DNA of 64,000 bases, taken from NCBI GenBank assembly GCA_963709185.1, contig CAVPVQ010000008.1, forward strand, positions 173,595-237,594, given 5' to 3'. This stretch comes from Roseiarcus sp963709185. GTDB lineage: Bacteria > Pseudomonadota > Alphaproteobacteria > Rhizobiales > Beijerinckiaceae. This document shows positions 56,181 through 64,000 of the stretch, piece after piece (positions within the stretch are counted from its first letter, which is position 1; each line of letters opens with the position of its first letter). A model generated the notes under the pieces. It worked only from the letters and a program-made list of their open reading frames with translations, was not told the origin of the DNA and searched no databases. A program made the position numbers and the translations under genes.

Positions 56181-57185
56181 ATGGAAAACATGCGTTCTGT
56201 GGTTTTGGCCGGTCTGGCCGGCGCGTTGGCGGTGTCCGGTCCGGCGTTCGCGCTCGACAAGGTGACGTTCGCCACCAACTGGCTCGCCGAGGCCGAGCAT
56301 GGCGGCTATTATCAGGCGGTGGTCGACGGCACCTACGCCAAATACGGGCTCGACGTCACCATTCTGCAGGGCGGCCCGCAGGCCAACAACGGCCTGCTGC
56401 TGGCCACCGGCAAGATCCAGTTCTATATGGGCGGCAACATGCTGCTCGGATTCTCGGCGGTCGAACAGAAGCTGCCGATCATCGTCGTCGCGGCGGACTT
56501 CCAGAAAGACCCGCAGATCATGATGTCGCATCCCGGCGTCGGGCTCGACAAATGGACCGACCTGCCCAAGGCGACGGCGTTCGTCGGCAAGGAAGGGCTG
56601 GTGTCGTTCTATTCCTGGATGAAGACCGCCTACGGCTTCAAGGACGAAAACGTCAAACCGTATAATTTCAACGCGGCGCCGTTCATCGCCGACAAGAATT
56701 CGATCCAGCAGGGCTATCTGACCGCCGAACCCTACGCGGTCGAAAAGCAGGGCGGCTTCAAACCGAATATCTTCCTGCTCGCCGACCAGGGCTATTCGAC
56801 CTACGCCACGACGATCGAGACCCGGCAGGATCTGGTCGACAACAACCCCGATCTCGTCCAGCGTTTCGTCGACGCTTCCGCCATCGGCTGGTATCACTAT
56901 CTCTACGGCGACAATTCCAAGGCCAACGCCGCGATCAAGAAGGACAATCCCGACATCACCGACGAGCAGATCGCCTTTTCGTTCGCCAAGATGAAGGAAT
57001 ATGGCCTGGCCGATTCCGGCGATACGCTGAAGCTCGGCATCGGCGCGATGACCGACGCGCGGATGAAGGACTTCTTCGACCAGATGGTCAAGGCGGGCGT
57101 CGTCGACGCCGGCGTCGACTACAGGAAGGCCTACACCCTGAAGTTCGTCGACAAGGGCGTCGGTCTGGATCTGCGGCCGAAATGA
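56181..57185 (+). CDS. ABC transporter substrate-binding protein, NMT1/THI5-like
   Basis: 334 residues from ATG 56181 (CTGGAG just before). Signal peptide ending AFALDK, then the NitT/TauT-type binding fold: VTFATNWLAEAEHGGYYQAV, GGPQANNGLLLATGKIQFYM, and the C-terminal helical tail. THI5-like members bind pyrimidines or similar small heterocycles, which agrees with the amidohydrolase encoded in the same unit. First gene of a six-gene plus-strand unit, with the RidA/creatininase unit diverging from the 133 bp in front of it. Confidence 0.92.
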   Translation: MENMRSVVLAGLAGALAVSGPAFALDKVTFATNWLAEAEHGGYYQAVVDGTYAKYGLDVTILQGGPQANNGLLLATGKIQFYMGGNMLLGFSAVEQKLPIIVVAADFQKDPQIMMSHPGVGLDKWTDLPKATAFVGKEGLVSFYSWMKTAYGFKDENVKPYNFNAAPFIADKNSIQQGYLTAEPYAVEKQGGFKPNIFLLADQGYSTYATTIETRQDLVDNNPDLVQRFVDASAIGWYHYLYGDNSKANAAIKKDNPDITDEQIAFSFAKMKEYGLADSGDTLKLGIGAMTDARMKDFFDQMVKAGVVDAGVDYRKAYTLKFVDKGVGLDLRPK

Positions 57186-57243
57186 CCGGCGCTCCGCCAT
57201 CGCGCAGCGCGTCGCCCGACGGGCCGGGGATCGGACTTTCGCC

Positions 57244-58071
57244 GTGTCGCTAGCTGAGCCGCTCCCCCCTTCCTTCTCGCCGGACGCCCGTGCGCCGGCG
57301 CTGGCCACGTTGCGCGGCGTCGGCAAGACCTTCGGCAACCGCGTCGTCGCGCTCGCCGGCCTCAACATGGAGGTGCGCGAGGGCGAATTCCTGTCGCTGC
57401 TGGGTCCTTCGGGCTGCGGCAAGTCGACCGTCCTTCGCCTGCTGGCGGGCCTGTCCTCGCCGACCACCGGCGCCATCGACTGGCCCAACGGGCGCCCGCA
57501 GCTCGGCTTCGTGTTCCAGGAGCCGACGCTGATGCCGTGGGCCTCGGTGTTCTCCAACGTCTGGCTGCCGTTGCGGCTGCGCGGCGTCTCGCGCGCGCAA
57601 GCCCAGCAACAGATCGACGAGGCGCTCGACCGGGTCGGCCTCAACGGCTTCGACAAGGCCTATCCGCGCGAGCTTTCGGGCGGCATGAAGATGCGCGTCT
57701 CGATCGCCCGCGCGCTGGTGACCCGTCCGTCGCTGCTGCTGATGGACGAGCCTTTCGCGGCGCTCGACGAAATCACCCGCAGCAAACTGAACGACGATCT
57801 CGTCGCGCTCAAATGCTCGCTCGGCGCGACGGTCGTGTTCGTGACCCATTCGGTCTACGAAAGCGTGTTTCTGTCGACCCGCATTATCGTCATGGCGGCG
57901 CGGCCGGGACGCGTGGTCGCCGAAATTCCGATCGACGCGCCGTTGCCGCGCGACCTGGAGTTCCGGCACGGCGCCTTCTATGCGGACCGCGCCCGGGCGA
58001 CTTCGCTGGCGCTGCACACGGCGATGGAATCGAAGCCCCTTGACGATAAGCCCGGGACGCCGCGCGCATGA
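57244..58071 (+). CDS. ABC transporter ATP-binding protein (SsuB/TauB type)
   Basis: 275 residues from GTG 57244. Walker A GPSGCGKST (54-62), Q-loop in FVFQEPTLMPWASV, signature ELSGGMKMRVSIARAL, Walker B LLLMDEPFAALDE and the switch His in VTHSVYESVFLS. Typical NitT/TauT importer ATPase with a 20-residue tail. Overlaps the permease start by 4 bp (ATGA). Confidence 0.95.
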   Translation: MSLAEPLPPSFSPDARAPALATLRGVGKTFGNRVVALAGLNMEVREGEFLSLLGPSGCGKSTVLRLLAGLSSPTTGAIDWPNGRPQLGFVFQEPTLMPWASVFSNVWLPLRLRGVSRAQAQQQIDEALDRVGLNGFDKAYPRELSGGMKMRVSIARALVTRPSLLLMDEPFAALDEITRSKLNDDLVALKCSLGATVVFVTHSVYESVFLSTRIIVMAARPGRVVAEIPIDAPLPRDLEFRHGAFYADRARATSLALHTAMESKPLDDKPGTPRA

Positions 58072-58853
58072 GCCGCCAGAAGCTTCTTGAACTCGTGTTG
58101 CCGACGCTGGCGCTCGTCGTCGCGCTGCTCGCTTGGGAATTCATCGTCTGGTACAAGGAGATTCCCCCTTACGTGCTGCCGGCGCCGAGCCTCATCCTGA
58201 TGACGCTCATCAAGGACTGGTGGACGCTCTCCGGCTCGTGGCTGGTGACGCTGCAGATCACCTTCGAGGCGCTGGGGCTGGCGGTCGCCGGCGGCGTCGC
58301 GCTGGCGGTGCTGTTTGCGCAGTCGCGCATCGTCGAGCGCGCGTTCTTTCCGTTCGCGGTGATCCTGCAGGTGACGCCGATCGTCGCGATCGCGCCGCTG
58401 CTGCTGATCTATCTGAGCTCCAACGCCGCCGTGCTGGTCTGCGCGTTCCTCGTCGCGTTCTTTCCGATCCTGTCGAACACCGCCCTCGGCCTCGCCTCGG
58501 CCGACCATAACCTGCTCGACCTGTTCCAGCTCTATCGCGCGTCGCACGGACAGCAGTTGCTGTTGCTGCGCCTGCCCTCGGCGCTGCCGTATTTTCTCGG
58601 TGGCCTGCGGATCGGCGGCGGCCTCGCGCTGATCGGCGCGATCGTCGCGGAAATCGCCGCGGGTTCGGCGGGCAAGGGGGCCGGTCTCGCCTACCGCATC
58701 GTCGAGTCGGGATTTCTCCTCAATATTCCGCGCATGTTCGCCGCCTTTCTGCTGATTTCGGTGGCCGGCATCATGATCTACCTGCTGCTGACCGCGGTCT
58801 CGAACCTGTTGCTGCGCCATTGGCATGACAGCGCCCGCCGTCGCGAGGGGTGA
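58068..58853 (+). CDS. ABC transporter permease (SsuC/TauC type)
   Basis: 261 residues. Six membrane segments and the cytoplasmic EAA loop (ASHGQQLLLLRLPSALPYFLGGLRIG) that docks on the ATPase. VLPAPSLI near the start and ALIGAIVAEIAAGSAGKGAG are family features. With the two upstream genes it forms a complete importer. Confidence 0.94.
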   Translation: MSRQKLLELVLPTLALVVALLAWEFIVWYKEIPPYVLPAPSLILMTLIKDWWTLSGSWLVTLQITFEALGLAVAGGVALAVLFAQSRIVERAFFPFAVILQVTPIVAIAPLLLIYLSSNAAVLVCAFLVAFFPILSNTALGLASADHNLLDLFQLYRASHGQQLLLLRLPSALPYFLGGLRIGGGLALIGAIVAEIAAGSAGKGAGLAYRIVESGFLLNIPRMFAAFLLISVAGIMIYLLLTAVSNLLLRHWHDSARRREG

Positions 58854-58854
58854 G

Positions 58855-60180
58855 ATGGGCGGGTTCTATGCGATCGCCGCCGCGCCGCGCTTTGCGCTGC
58901 TCGACGCCAGGGTTCCGCGCTCTCTGCTCGCCGTCGAGACCGGCGCCGTCGACCGCGAGGGTTTCGCGAAGGTCGACCTGCTGATCGAGGCCGGGCGCAT
59001 CGGCGCCATCACGCCCGCCGGAGCGGGGCTCGCCGAGGCGTCGGCGCCGCGCCTGGCGATGGGCGGCGCGATCGTCCTGCCGCTGTTCGTCGACGCGCAC
59101 ACCCATCTCGACAAGGGCCATATCTGGCCGCGCGCCGCCAATCCCGACGGCACCTTCGCCGGCGCGCTGGAAACAGTCGCCGCCGACCGGCTCGCCAACT
59201 GGAGCGCGCGCGACGTCGCGGCGCGCATGGAGTTCAGCCTGCGCTGCGCCTATGCGCACGGAACCGGGGCGATCCGCACGCACATCGACAGCCTCGGTCC
59301 GCAGACGAGGATCAGCTGGCCGGTATTCGCCGAGGCGCGCGAGCGTTGGCGCGGGCGCATCGCGCTGCAGGCGTCCCCGCTGTTCCGCATCGATCTGGCG
59401 CTCGACGAGGGGCATATGCGCGACGTCGAGGCGATGGTCGAGGCCCACGGCTCCCACCTGCTCGGCGCGGTGACCTATATGGTTCCCCCGCTCGCCGAGG
59501 CGCTCGACGTCCTGTTCACTCTGGCGGCGCGCAAGGGCTACGACCTCGATTTTCACGTCGACGAGACCGCCGATCCCTCGGCGGTCTCGCTGTCGGTCAT
59601 CGCGCAGAAGGCGCTCGATCACCGCTTCGCCGGCCGCGTGCTGGTCGGCCATTGCTGTTCGCTGAGCCGGCAGGGCGAAGAAGACATGAAGCGCACGATC
59701 GATCTGGTCGCGCGGGCCGGCCTCGACGTGGTGTCGCTGCCGATGTGCAATCTTTACCTCCAGGATCGGCGCATCGCCGGCACGCCGCGCTGGCGCGGGG
59801 TCACCGCGCTGCACGAATTGAAGGCGGCGGGCGTCAACGTGATGATCGCCAGCGACAACACCCGCGATTCGTTCTACCCCTATGGCGATCTCGACATGAT
59901 GGAGGTGTGGCGCGAGGGCGCGCGCATCCTGCATCTCGATCATCCCGCCGAGCCGTGGGCGCCCGCGCTGTTCACCGCACCGGCGCAGGCGATGGGGCTG
60001 GAGGCTGGCGCGCTCAGCGTGGGCTCCCGCGCCGACATGATCCTGACCCGCGCGCGCTCGTTCACCGAACTGCTGGCGCGCCCGCAGGACGACCGGACGG
60101 TGCTGCGCGCCGGCGCGCCGCTGCGCACGGCGCCGCCGGCCTATTCCGAGCTCGACTCGTGCCTGGGGCTCCGCCCATGA
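58855..60180 (+). CDS. Cytosine deaminase-like amidohydrolase
   Basis: 441 residues from ATG 58855, one base after the permease stop. Metal-dependent TIM-barrel hydrolase of the CodA type: H82-x-H84 in DAHTHLDKGH, HVDE motif in LDFHVDETADPSA, VGHCCSLS with the third His, and MIASDNTRDSFYPYGD with the metal Asp. The HTHLDK and DNTRD spellings are those of cytosine and isocytosine/creatinine deaminases rather than dihydroorotases. It probably deaminates or hydrolyses an imported N-heterocycle. Stop overlaps the next gene (ATGA). Confidence 0.92.
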   Translation: MGGFYAIAAAPRFALLDARVPRSLLAVETGAVDREGFAKVDLLIEAGRIGAITPAGAGLAEASAPRLAMGGAIVLPLFVDAHTHLDKGHIWPRAANPDGTFAGALETVAADRLANWSARDVAARMEFSLRCAYAHGTGAIRTHIDSLGPQTRISWPVFAEARERWRGRIALQASPLFRIDLALDEGHMRDVEAMVEAHGSHLLGAVTYMVPPLAEALDVLFTLAARKGYDLDFHVDETADPSAVSLSVIAQKALDHRFAGRVLVGHCCSLSRQGEEDMKRTIDLVARAGLDVVSLPMCNLYLQDRRIAGTPRWRGVTALHELKAAGVNVMIASDNTRDSFYPYGDLDMMEVWREGARILHLDHPAEPWAPALFTAPAQAMGLEAGALSVGSRADMILTRARSFTELLARPQDDRTVLRAGAPLRTAPPAYSELDSCLGLRP

Positions 60181-61602
60181 CCTATGACATCGCCGGATTT
60201 CGCGCCGCGATCGGGCCCATCCGATGCGAGGACAACCCGGTTCTGGTGCGGCAGAAGAGTCGCGACTTCTACTGGTATTCGCCGATTCTCAAGCGCGAAC
60301 TCGATTCGGTCATCGCCGATCTCGTGGTGACGCCGGTGAGCGAGGACGAGGTCCGCACGATCCTGGCGGCGGCCTATTCCTTGAAGATTCCGGTGACGCC
60401 GCGCGGCACGGGCACCGGCAATTATGGCCAGGCGATGCCGCTCGCCGGCGGAATCGTGCTGAACATGGCGGCGATGGACAAGGTGACGTCGATTGCGCCG
60501 GGCCGGGTGGTCAGCGAGCCCGGCGCGGTGATGGCGGCGATCGATGAACAGACGCGGCGCGGTGGACAGGAGCTGCGCATGCATCCCTCGACCTACGCGA
60601 CCGCGTCGATCGGCGGCTTCGTCGCCGGCGGCTCCGGCGGCGTCGGATCGATAAGATGGGGCGGCCTGCGCGATCTCGGCAATATCCTGCGCCTGCGCGT
60701 GCTGACCATGGAGGCGACGCCGCGCGCCCTCGAACTGACCGGCGAAGACCTGCAGCATGGCGGCGCACGCCTATGGCACCAATGGGATCATCACGTCGGT
60801 CGAAATGCCGCTGACCGCGGCCTATGACTGGGCCGACCTGATCGTCGGCTTCGCCAGTTTCGAGGCCGCCGCCGCCTACGCCAACGCGCTCAGCGAACAG
60901 GACGGGCTGCTGCTCAAGCTCGTCACGGTGATCGCGAGCCCGGCGCCGCACGCCTATTTCCTGCGCCACCGCCACCTCGTCGCGAAGGACCAGAGCATCG
61001 TGCTGGCGATGGTCGCCGACCATTCGCTCGACGCCTTTCGCGCGTTCACGCGGCGCTACAAGGCGGCGGAAATCTTGTTCGATTCCTCGCTCGCCTCGCC
61101 CGACGCGCGCAAGGGCCTGCCGCCGAACTACGAGCTGGCGTGGAACCACACCACGCTGCGCGCGCTTCGCGTCGAGCCGGCGATCACCTATCTCCAGGCG
61201 CTCTATCCGTTCCCGACCCAGCTCGCGACGGTGAAGGCCATTCACGATCGCTTCGGCGAGGAAGTGATGGGCCACCTCGAATTCGTGCGCTTCAACGGCG
61301 AGATCACCTGTTTCGGACTGCCGCTGGTGCGCTTCACCACGCCCGAGCGGCTCAGCGAAATCATCGCGATCCACGAGGCGATGGGCGCGCCGATTTTCAA
61401 CCCGCACCGCTATACGCTCGAAGAAGGCGGGATGAAGCAGACCGATTCCGCGCAGCTCGCCTTCAAGAAGCAGGCCGATCCGCTGGGGCTGCTCAATCCC
61501 GGCAAGATGATCGCCTGGGAGGACCCGGACTTCGACTATCGCGCGGGAAGCAATTTCCTGTTTCCCGGCCTCGAGGAACGCGCGCGCGCGGCGGGGGCGT
61601 GA
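60177..61602 (+). CDS. FAD-binding (PCMH-type) oxidoreductase, one frameshift
   Basis: 474 residues after correction. The N-terminal PCMH FAD domain has TPRGTGTGNYGQAMPLAGG (75-93) and HPSTYATASIGGFVAGGSGG; the frame then shifts near 60756 (one extra G in CATGGCGG) and continues with YGTNGIITSVEMPLT and a C-terminal part ending FNPHRYTLEEGG and DPLGLLNPGKMI. This is the FAD_binding_4/D-lactate-dehydrogenase-like architecture, which oxidises alcohols, hydroxy acids or cyclic amines. Position between the amidohydrolase and the NAD(P)H oxidoreductase implies a redox step in the same pathway. Confidence 0.88.
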
Positions 61603-61606
61603 GGCG

Positions 61607-62191
61607 ATGCGGGTGCTGGTGCTCTACGCTCATCCGGTCGAGACCAGCTTCGTGGCGGCGCTGCATCGGCAGGTGGTCGACGCCTTGCGCGCGCGCGGCC
61701 ACGAGGTCGACGATTGCGATCTCAATGTCGAGGGCTTCAATCCGGTGATGAGCCGGAAGGAGCGCATCGACTATCACGACAAGACGGTCAACCGCGCGCC
61801 GGTCGCCCCTTACGTCGAGCGCCTGCTCGCCGCTGAGGCGCTGGCGCTGGTGTTTCCGGTGTGGAACTACGGTTTTCCCGCGATCCTCAAGGGCTTCGTC
61901 GACAAGGTGTTTCTGCCCGGCGTCAGCTTCGAACTGGGGCCAGGCGGCTCCTATACGCCGACCCTGCACAACATCGGGAGGCTCGCGGCGGTGTGCACCT
62001 ATGGCGGCAGCCGCTTGCGCACCATCCTGATGGGCGATCCGCCGCGCCGTTTCGTCAGGCGCTCGATGCGGGCGCTGATCAAGCCGGGCGCGCGCTGCGA
62101 CTATCTCGCCCATCACGACATGAACCGCACCACCGCCGAACGCCGTGCGCGATTCCTCGGCGAGGTGAAGCGCGCGTTCGAAGCCTGGTGA
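61607..62191 (+). CDS. NAD(P)H-dependent oxidoreductase (flavodoxin-like, NQO family)
   Basis: 194 residues from ATG 61607, 4 bp after the previous stop. Flavodoxin-like quinone reductase fold: VLVLYAHPVETSFVAALHRQ, FPVWNYGFPAILKGFVDKVF (FMN contact) and VCTYGGSRL. Members transfer hydride from NAD(P)H through FMN/FAD to quinones or other acceptors. Last gene of the plus-strand catabolic unit. Confidence 0.9.
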   Translation: MRVLVLYAHPVETSFVAALHRQVVDALRARGHEVDDCDLNVEGFNPVMSRKERIDYHDKTVNRAPVAPYVERLLAAEALALVFPVWNYGFPAILKGFVDKVFLPGVSFELGPGGSYTPTLHNIGRLAAVCTYGGSRLRTILMGDPPRRFVRRSMRALIKPGARCDYLAHHDMNRTTAERRARFLGEVKRAFEAW

Positions 62192-62300
62192 CGGGCGCCG
62201 GGTCGGCCGCGCGGCGATCGAAGCGCCTTGTGCGGCTATCCCGCTCATGCTAATCGCCGCGCCGACCATGCGCTAGGCTCGAGGGCCGCGGCGCGGCGCC

Positions 62301-62344
62301 GGAGAGGTGGCAGAGCGGCTGAATGCACCGCACTCGAAATTCGG
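62301..62344 (+). tRNA. 5' fragment of tRNA-Ser(CGA)
   Basis: Forty-four bases match the 5' part of a rhizobial tRNA-Ser: acceptor GGAGAGG, T, D-arm GGCAGAGCGGCTGAATGC, then ACCGCA-CTCGAAA with anticodon CGA. After CTCGAAAT the match ends: the 3' anticodon strand (TTCGG) no longer pairs properly with CCGCA, and no variable arm, T-arm (GTTCGAATC) or CCA end follows. It is a cut tRNA gene whose break lies at the anticodon loop, the kind of place used by tyrosine integrases. The missing part may be at the other end of an island beyond the window. Confidence 0.75.
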
Positions 62345-62880
62345 TTGTTGGCCTATCAGCCAATCCCAAGCGGTCTCTTCTAGTCGCGGAAATCCAAGCG
62401 AAATCGGGCGATGGTTACCGGGCCATCCCTTGCTATCGCAGCGAGTTGGGTAGCAATCTGGGTAGCAAATCGTACCGTTTACGTTCTCGAGCAGGATACC
62501 GCGTTTGCGGAAGACGTCTTCCCATACTCCGCGGGACACGGTCCGTTCTCCCCGGTGTCGAAAAACGGAGGCGCTGCGGGCTGGGCGGTCCATTTGGATG
62601 ATGGGCCGTCGGCGATCTTGCGCGGTTCCGATGCGACCTGCGTCTTAGGCGCGCGTCGACGACTCTGCGATGCGCCCGCAAGGCGCTTCTCGCCTGTCGT
62701 CGGGCGGGCCTATCTAGCGTCGCTCGCGTGTTACAGCGCTCGCTGGGCGTGCATTCTTCGGCGATGCTGAACGCCCCGAACGCCGGCCAAGGGCGCGATG
62801 ATCGCGCGCGCTTTCAGCCGCAGCACACAACAGCGGCGTCCTTTCATTCTGACGAAGCGTTGATATAGTCGCCATCGGAG
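62345..62880. other. No gene seen downstream of the tRNA fragment
   Basis: This 536-bp stretch has open frames but none with coding character. It includes a 12-bp tandem repeat TGGGTAGCAATC/TGGGTAGCAAAT at 62447-62470. Similar TGGGTAGCA strings are frequent near the ends of tyrosine-recombinase islands. No integrase gene was recognised. Confidence 0.5.
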
Positions 62881-63066
62881 CGGCTCTTTAGCCGTTCTGG
62901 GGCGTGAGAACCCCTCACAAGGCGGCTAAGTGCGCCGTCAAGGCACTCCTCGACCTACGGTCGGGGAGGCATGCGCGTATGTACAGGGCGAGAGCCTAAA
63001 GGCGCATGCGGCTCTCCTTGTGAGGCTTCTCAACTCCCCGATCACCAGGGGGAGGTGAAAGAGCCG
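62881..63066 (+). ncRNA. Highly structured putative RNA leader
   Basis: Perfect complementary pairs nest as a multi-branch fold. An outer CGGCTCTTT (62881-62889) pairs with AAAGAGCCG, which runs into the lipoprotein start codon. CCTCACAAGG (62913-62922) pairs with CCTTGTGAGG (63016-63025). Between them are hairpins AGTGC/GCACT, CTCCTCGACC/GGTCGGGGAG (10 bp, loop TAC) and GCATGCGC/GCGCATGC. A GGGGGAGGTGAAAG ribosome site precedes the GTG. The amount of exact pairing is far beyond the surroundings. I do not recognise a known riboswitch or RNA family. Confidence 0.5.
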
Positions 63067-63608
63067 TGGCCAAGCCCATTTTCACAATCGCGCTGTTGGC
63101 GTCTCTCTGCGCAGCGTGCATTGGCTGCGTGGGACCGGACGAAGGAGGGACGCCTTCCACGCTGATAGACCCAAGCGTTGGCTCCCTGTCAGATCGTCGG
63201 AATGCGGAAAGAGCGATCACGGTTCTTGCCGACAGTTCGCCAGGTTACGCAAGAACCGGGGCAATTGTTGCACGGCGATGTCATCACAACGCCTTCGACG
63301 CTGAGCCAACCGAAGGTGCACTCACGCATGACTTGAAGATTGCGGCATATGGGGCTGGAGCGGACGCCATCAAGATTACGTCTGTCGATAAGGAAAACGG
63401 CCTCTTGGCTGACTGCTGGTACGTGCTCGTAGGCCGCGCCGACACCTACCGAAAAAATGTAGCGCGCGATGATCCTTGTCCACGCCGTAGGTTGGATATT
63501 TCAAGAAATATGGGGCTGGTTCATCGCCGGGTGGATCGCAACTTTGTCGCTCATGGCATTCGCCGGATTTATAGCGCTGCCCATTGGCGCAATGAACGAG
63601 TTCAGTGA
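63066..63608 (+). CDS. Small lipoprotein, RcsF-like
   Basis: GTG 63066 with a strong ribosome site. Signal LLASLCAACIGC with two candidate lipobox Cys, then an RcsF-like domain: GAIVARRCHHNAFDAEPTEG, LKIAAYGAGADAIKITSV, LLADCWYVLVGRADTYR. RcsF-type proteins are outer-membrane sensors with disulphides. The frame as read goes on for about 50 codons through the next gene in another frame. An A-run at 63454-63459 (CGAAAAAATGTAG) would give a stop at once if one A were removed, so the true protein is probably about 131 residues. Confidence 0.65.
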   Translation: MAKPIFTIALLASLCAACIGCVGPDEGGTPSTLIDPSVGSLSDRRNAERAITVLADSSPGYARTGAIVARRCHHNAFDAEPTEGALTHDLKIAAYGAGADAIKITSVDKENGLLADCWYVLVGRADTYRKNVARDDPCPRRRLDISRNMGLVHRRVDRNFVAHGIRRIYSAAHWRNERVQ

Positions 63609-63741
63609 AAGGTGGCCAAGGGCGCCAGTGTTATTCAAAATCGCGGTTTTTGCTATCGTGTTTGTCAGTTGGGGCACCTTAATGTTCGGTCTGCGATGGC
63701 TGACAGGATTTCCTTACTGGTTCAGGTGGCTAGGCCTATAA
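63469..63741 (+). CDS. Small membrane protein
   Basis: 90 residues from ATG 63469: three hydrophobic segments (VGWIFQEIWGWFIAGWIATL, MAFAGFIALPIGA, FKIAVFAIVFVSWGTLMFGL) and many Trp/Phe. No family recognised. It follows the RcsF-like lipoprotein gene directly if that gene ends at the A-run, so the two could form a small operon behind the structured leader. Confidence 0.6.
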   Translation: MILVHAVGWIFQEIWGWFIAGWIATLSLMAFAGFIALPIGAMNEFSERWPRAPVLFKIAVFAIVFVSWGTLMFGLRWLTGFPYWFRWLGL

Positions 63742-63848
63742 GAGCGCTTCGCAAAAGACCGTTGGGTCGGCTGATCGGCGGTTTTGAGTTCCGAGCGCGG
63801 ACACGCGTTCGGCCCTGCGACCGCTTCGCGCGCCTGATTTGCCGCCGA

Positions 63849-63998
63849 TTACCCTGTCATTTCGCCTCGTTCAGCCAATTTGGACACACTCCGCCCCTCG
63901 AAACGGCTCACGGTGAGACCGGTCTGCACGTTCTCGACGGCGACTTCGTCATCCTCATTGGCGAAATAAAGCTCGAGGACATAGGACAGCTCGCTCAT
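63849..63998 (-). CDS. Possible small or partial gene at the window edge
   Basis: 49 codons from ATG 63998: SYVLELYFANEDDEVAVENV then a basic tail. The acidic N-terminal part has coding-like codon use, but the frame may begin beyond the window or end at an error. No family recognised. Confidence 0.25.
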   Translation of the reverse strand: MSELSYVLELYFANEDDEVAVENVQTGLTVSRFEGRSVSKLAERGEMTG

Positions 63999-64000
63999 CT

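Noticed and set aside
62273..62593. Minus-strand frame over the tRNA-Ser fragment, considered as an integrase remnant
   Set aside because: No tyrosine-recombinase motif (R..HxxR..Y) and it runs through the tRNA sequence.

Overview
The window looks like a chromosomal stretch of an alphaproteobacterium, probably Hyphomicrobiales. Evidence: high GC with strong third-position GC bias, a SciP/DUF1153 cell-cycle regulator, the dnaX-ybaB-recR order with the SRP RNA gene beside dnaX, an LptM-like lipoprotein gene before lysA, a TIGR02302-type protein, and a perfect pho box upstream of a Pit phosphate transporter. Most of the window is ordinary core and accessory metabolism. There is no rRNA and no CRISPR array.

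Layout. 1-4.2 kb: end of a nitrilase-fold gene, then a corrinoid (B12) methyl-transfer cluster: corrinoid protein, DUF1638 protein, small 'virulence factor' domain protein and a RamA-like ferredoxin/ASKHA reactivator. 4.2-12.4 kb: secreted proteins, an alpha/beta hydrolase, UbiA, and both subunits of methylmalonyl-CoA mutase separated by a DUF817 membrane protein on the other strand. 12.4-21.4 kb: peroxiredoxin, Pit transporter, M20 peptidase, NUDIX hydrolase, branched-chain aminotransferase, a molybdate gene group (modA, mop, ModE-like) and a DUF488 protein. 21.5-25.3 kb: an SDR, two toxin-antitoxin loci (brnTA with a repeat-bearing third gene, and parDE with a clear operator) and a class III cyclase. 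25.3-34.3 kb: smc, a DsbA-like protein, sciP, mnmA, an orphan DUF4347 protein, an SDR and an EamA transporter. 34.3-42.0 kb: the most rearranged part, with a P450, a truncated second copy of the P450 5' end, and two secreted-protein genes lying between direct repeats of neighbouring gene ends. 42.0-56 kb: recR, ybaB, dnaX, SRP RNA, a GAF-GGDEF-EAL protein, lptM-lysA, TIGR02302 and rnhB. 54.8-62.2 kb: a divergent cluster combining a NitT/TauT-type ABC importer with a cytosine-deaminase-like amidohydrolase, an FAD oxidase, an NAD(P)H oxidoreductase, a creatininase-family protein and a RidA protein. It looks like a catabolic pathway for a small N-containing compound. 62.3 kb to the end: a 5' fragment of tRNA-Ser(CGA), then foreign-looking sequence with a strongly structured putative RNA leader in front of a small lipoprotein gene.

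A window-wide feature is the number of broken reading frames: mutB, mutA, the DUF817 gene, smc, the P450, a large secreted protein, the RidA gene and the FAD oxidase. Nearly every break can be repaired by removing one extra base, and the repaired genes have normal family lengths. This pattern points to insertion-type sequencing errors rather than gene decay, so these genes are reported as single loci with frameshifts. One exception deserves separate thought: both shifts in the large secreted protein occur at the identical in-phase nonamer CGAACTCGA.
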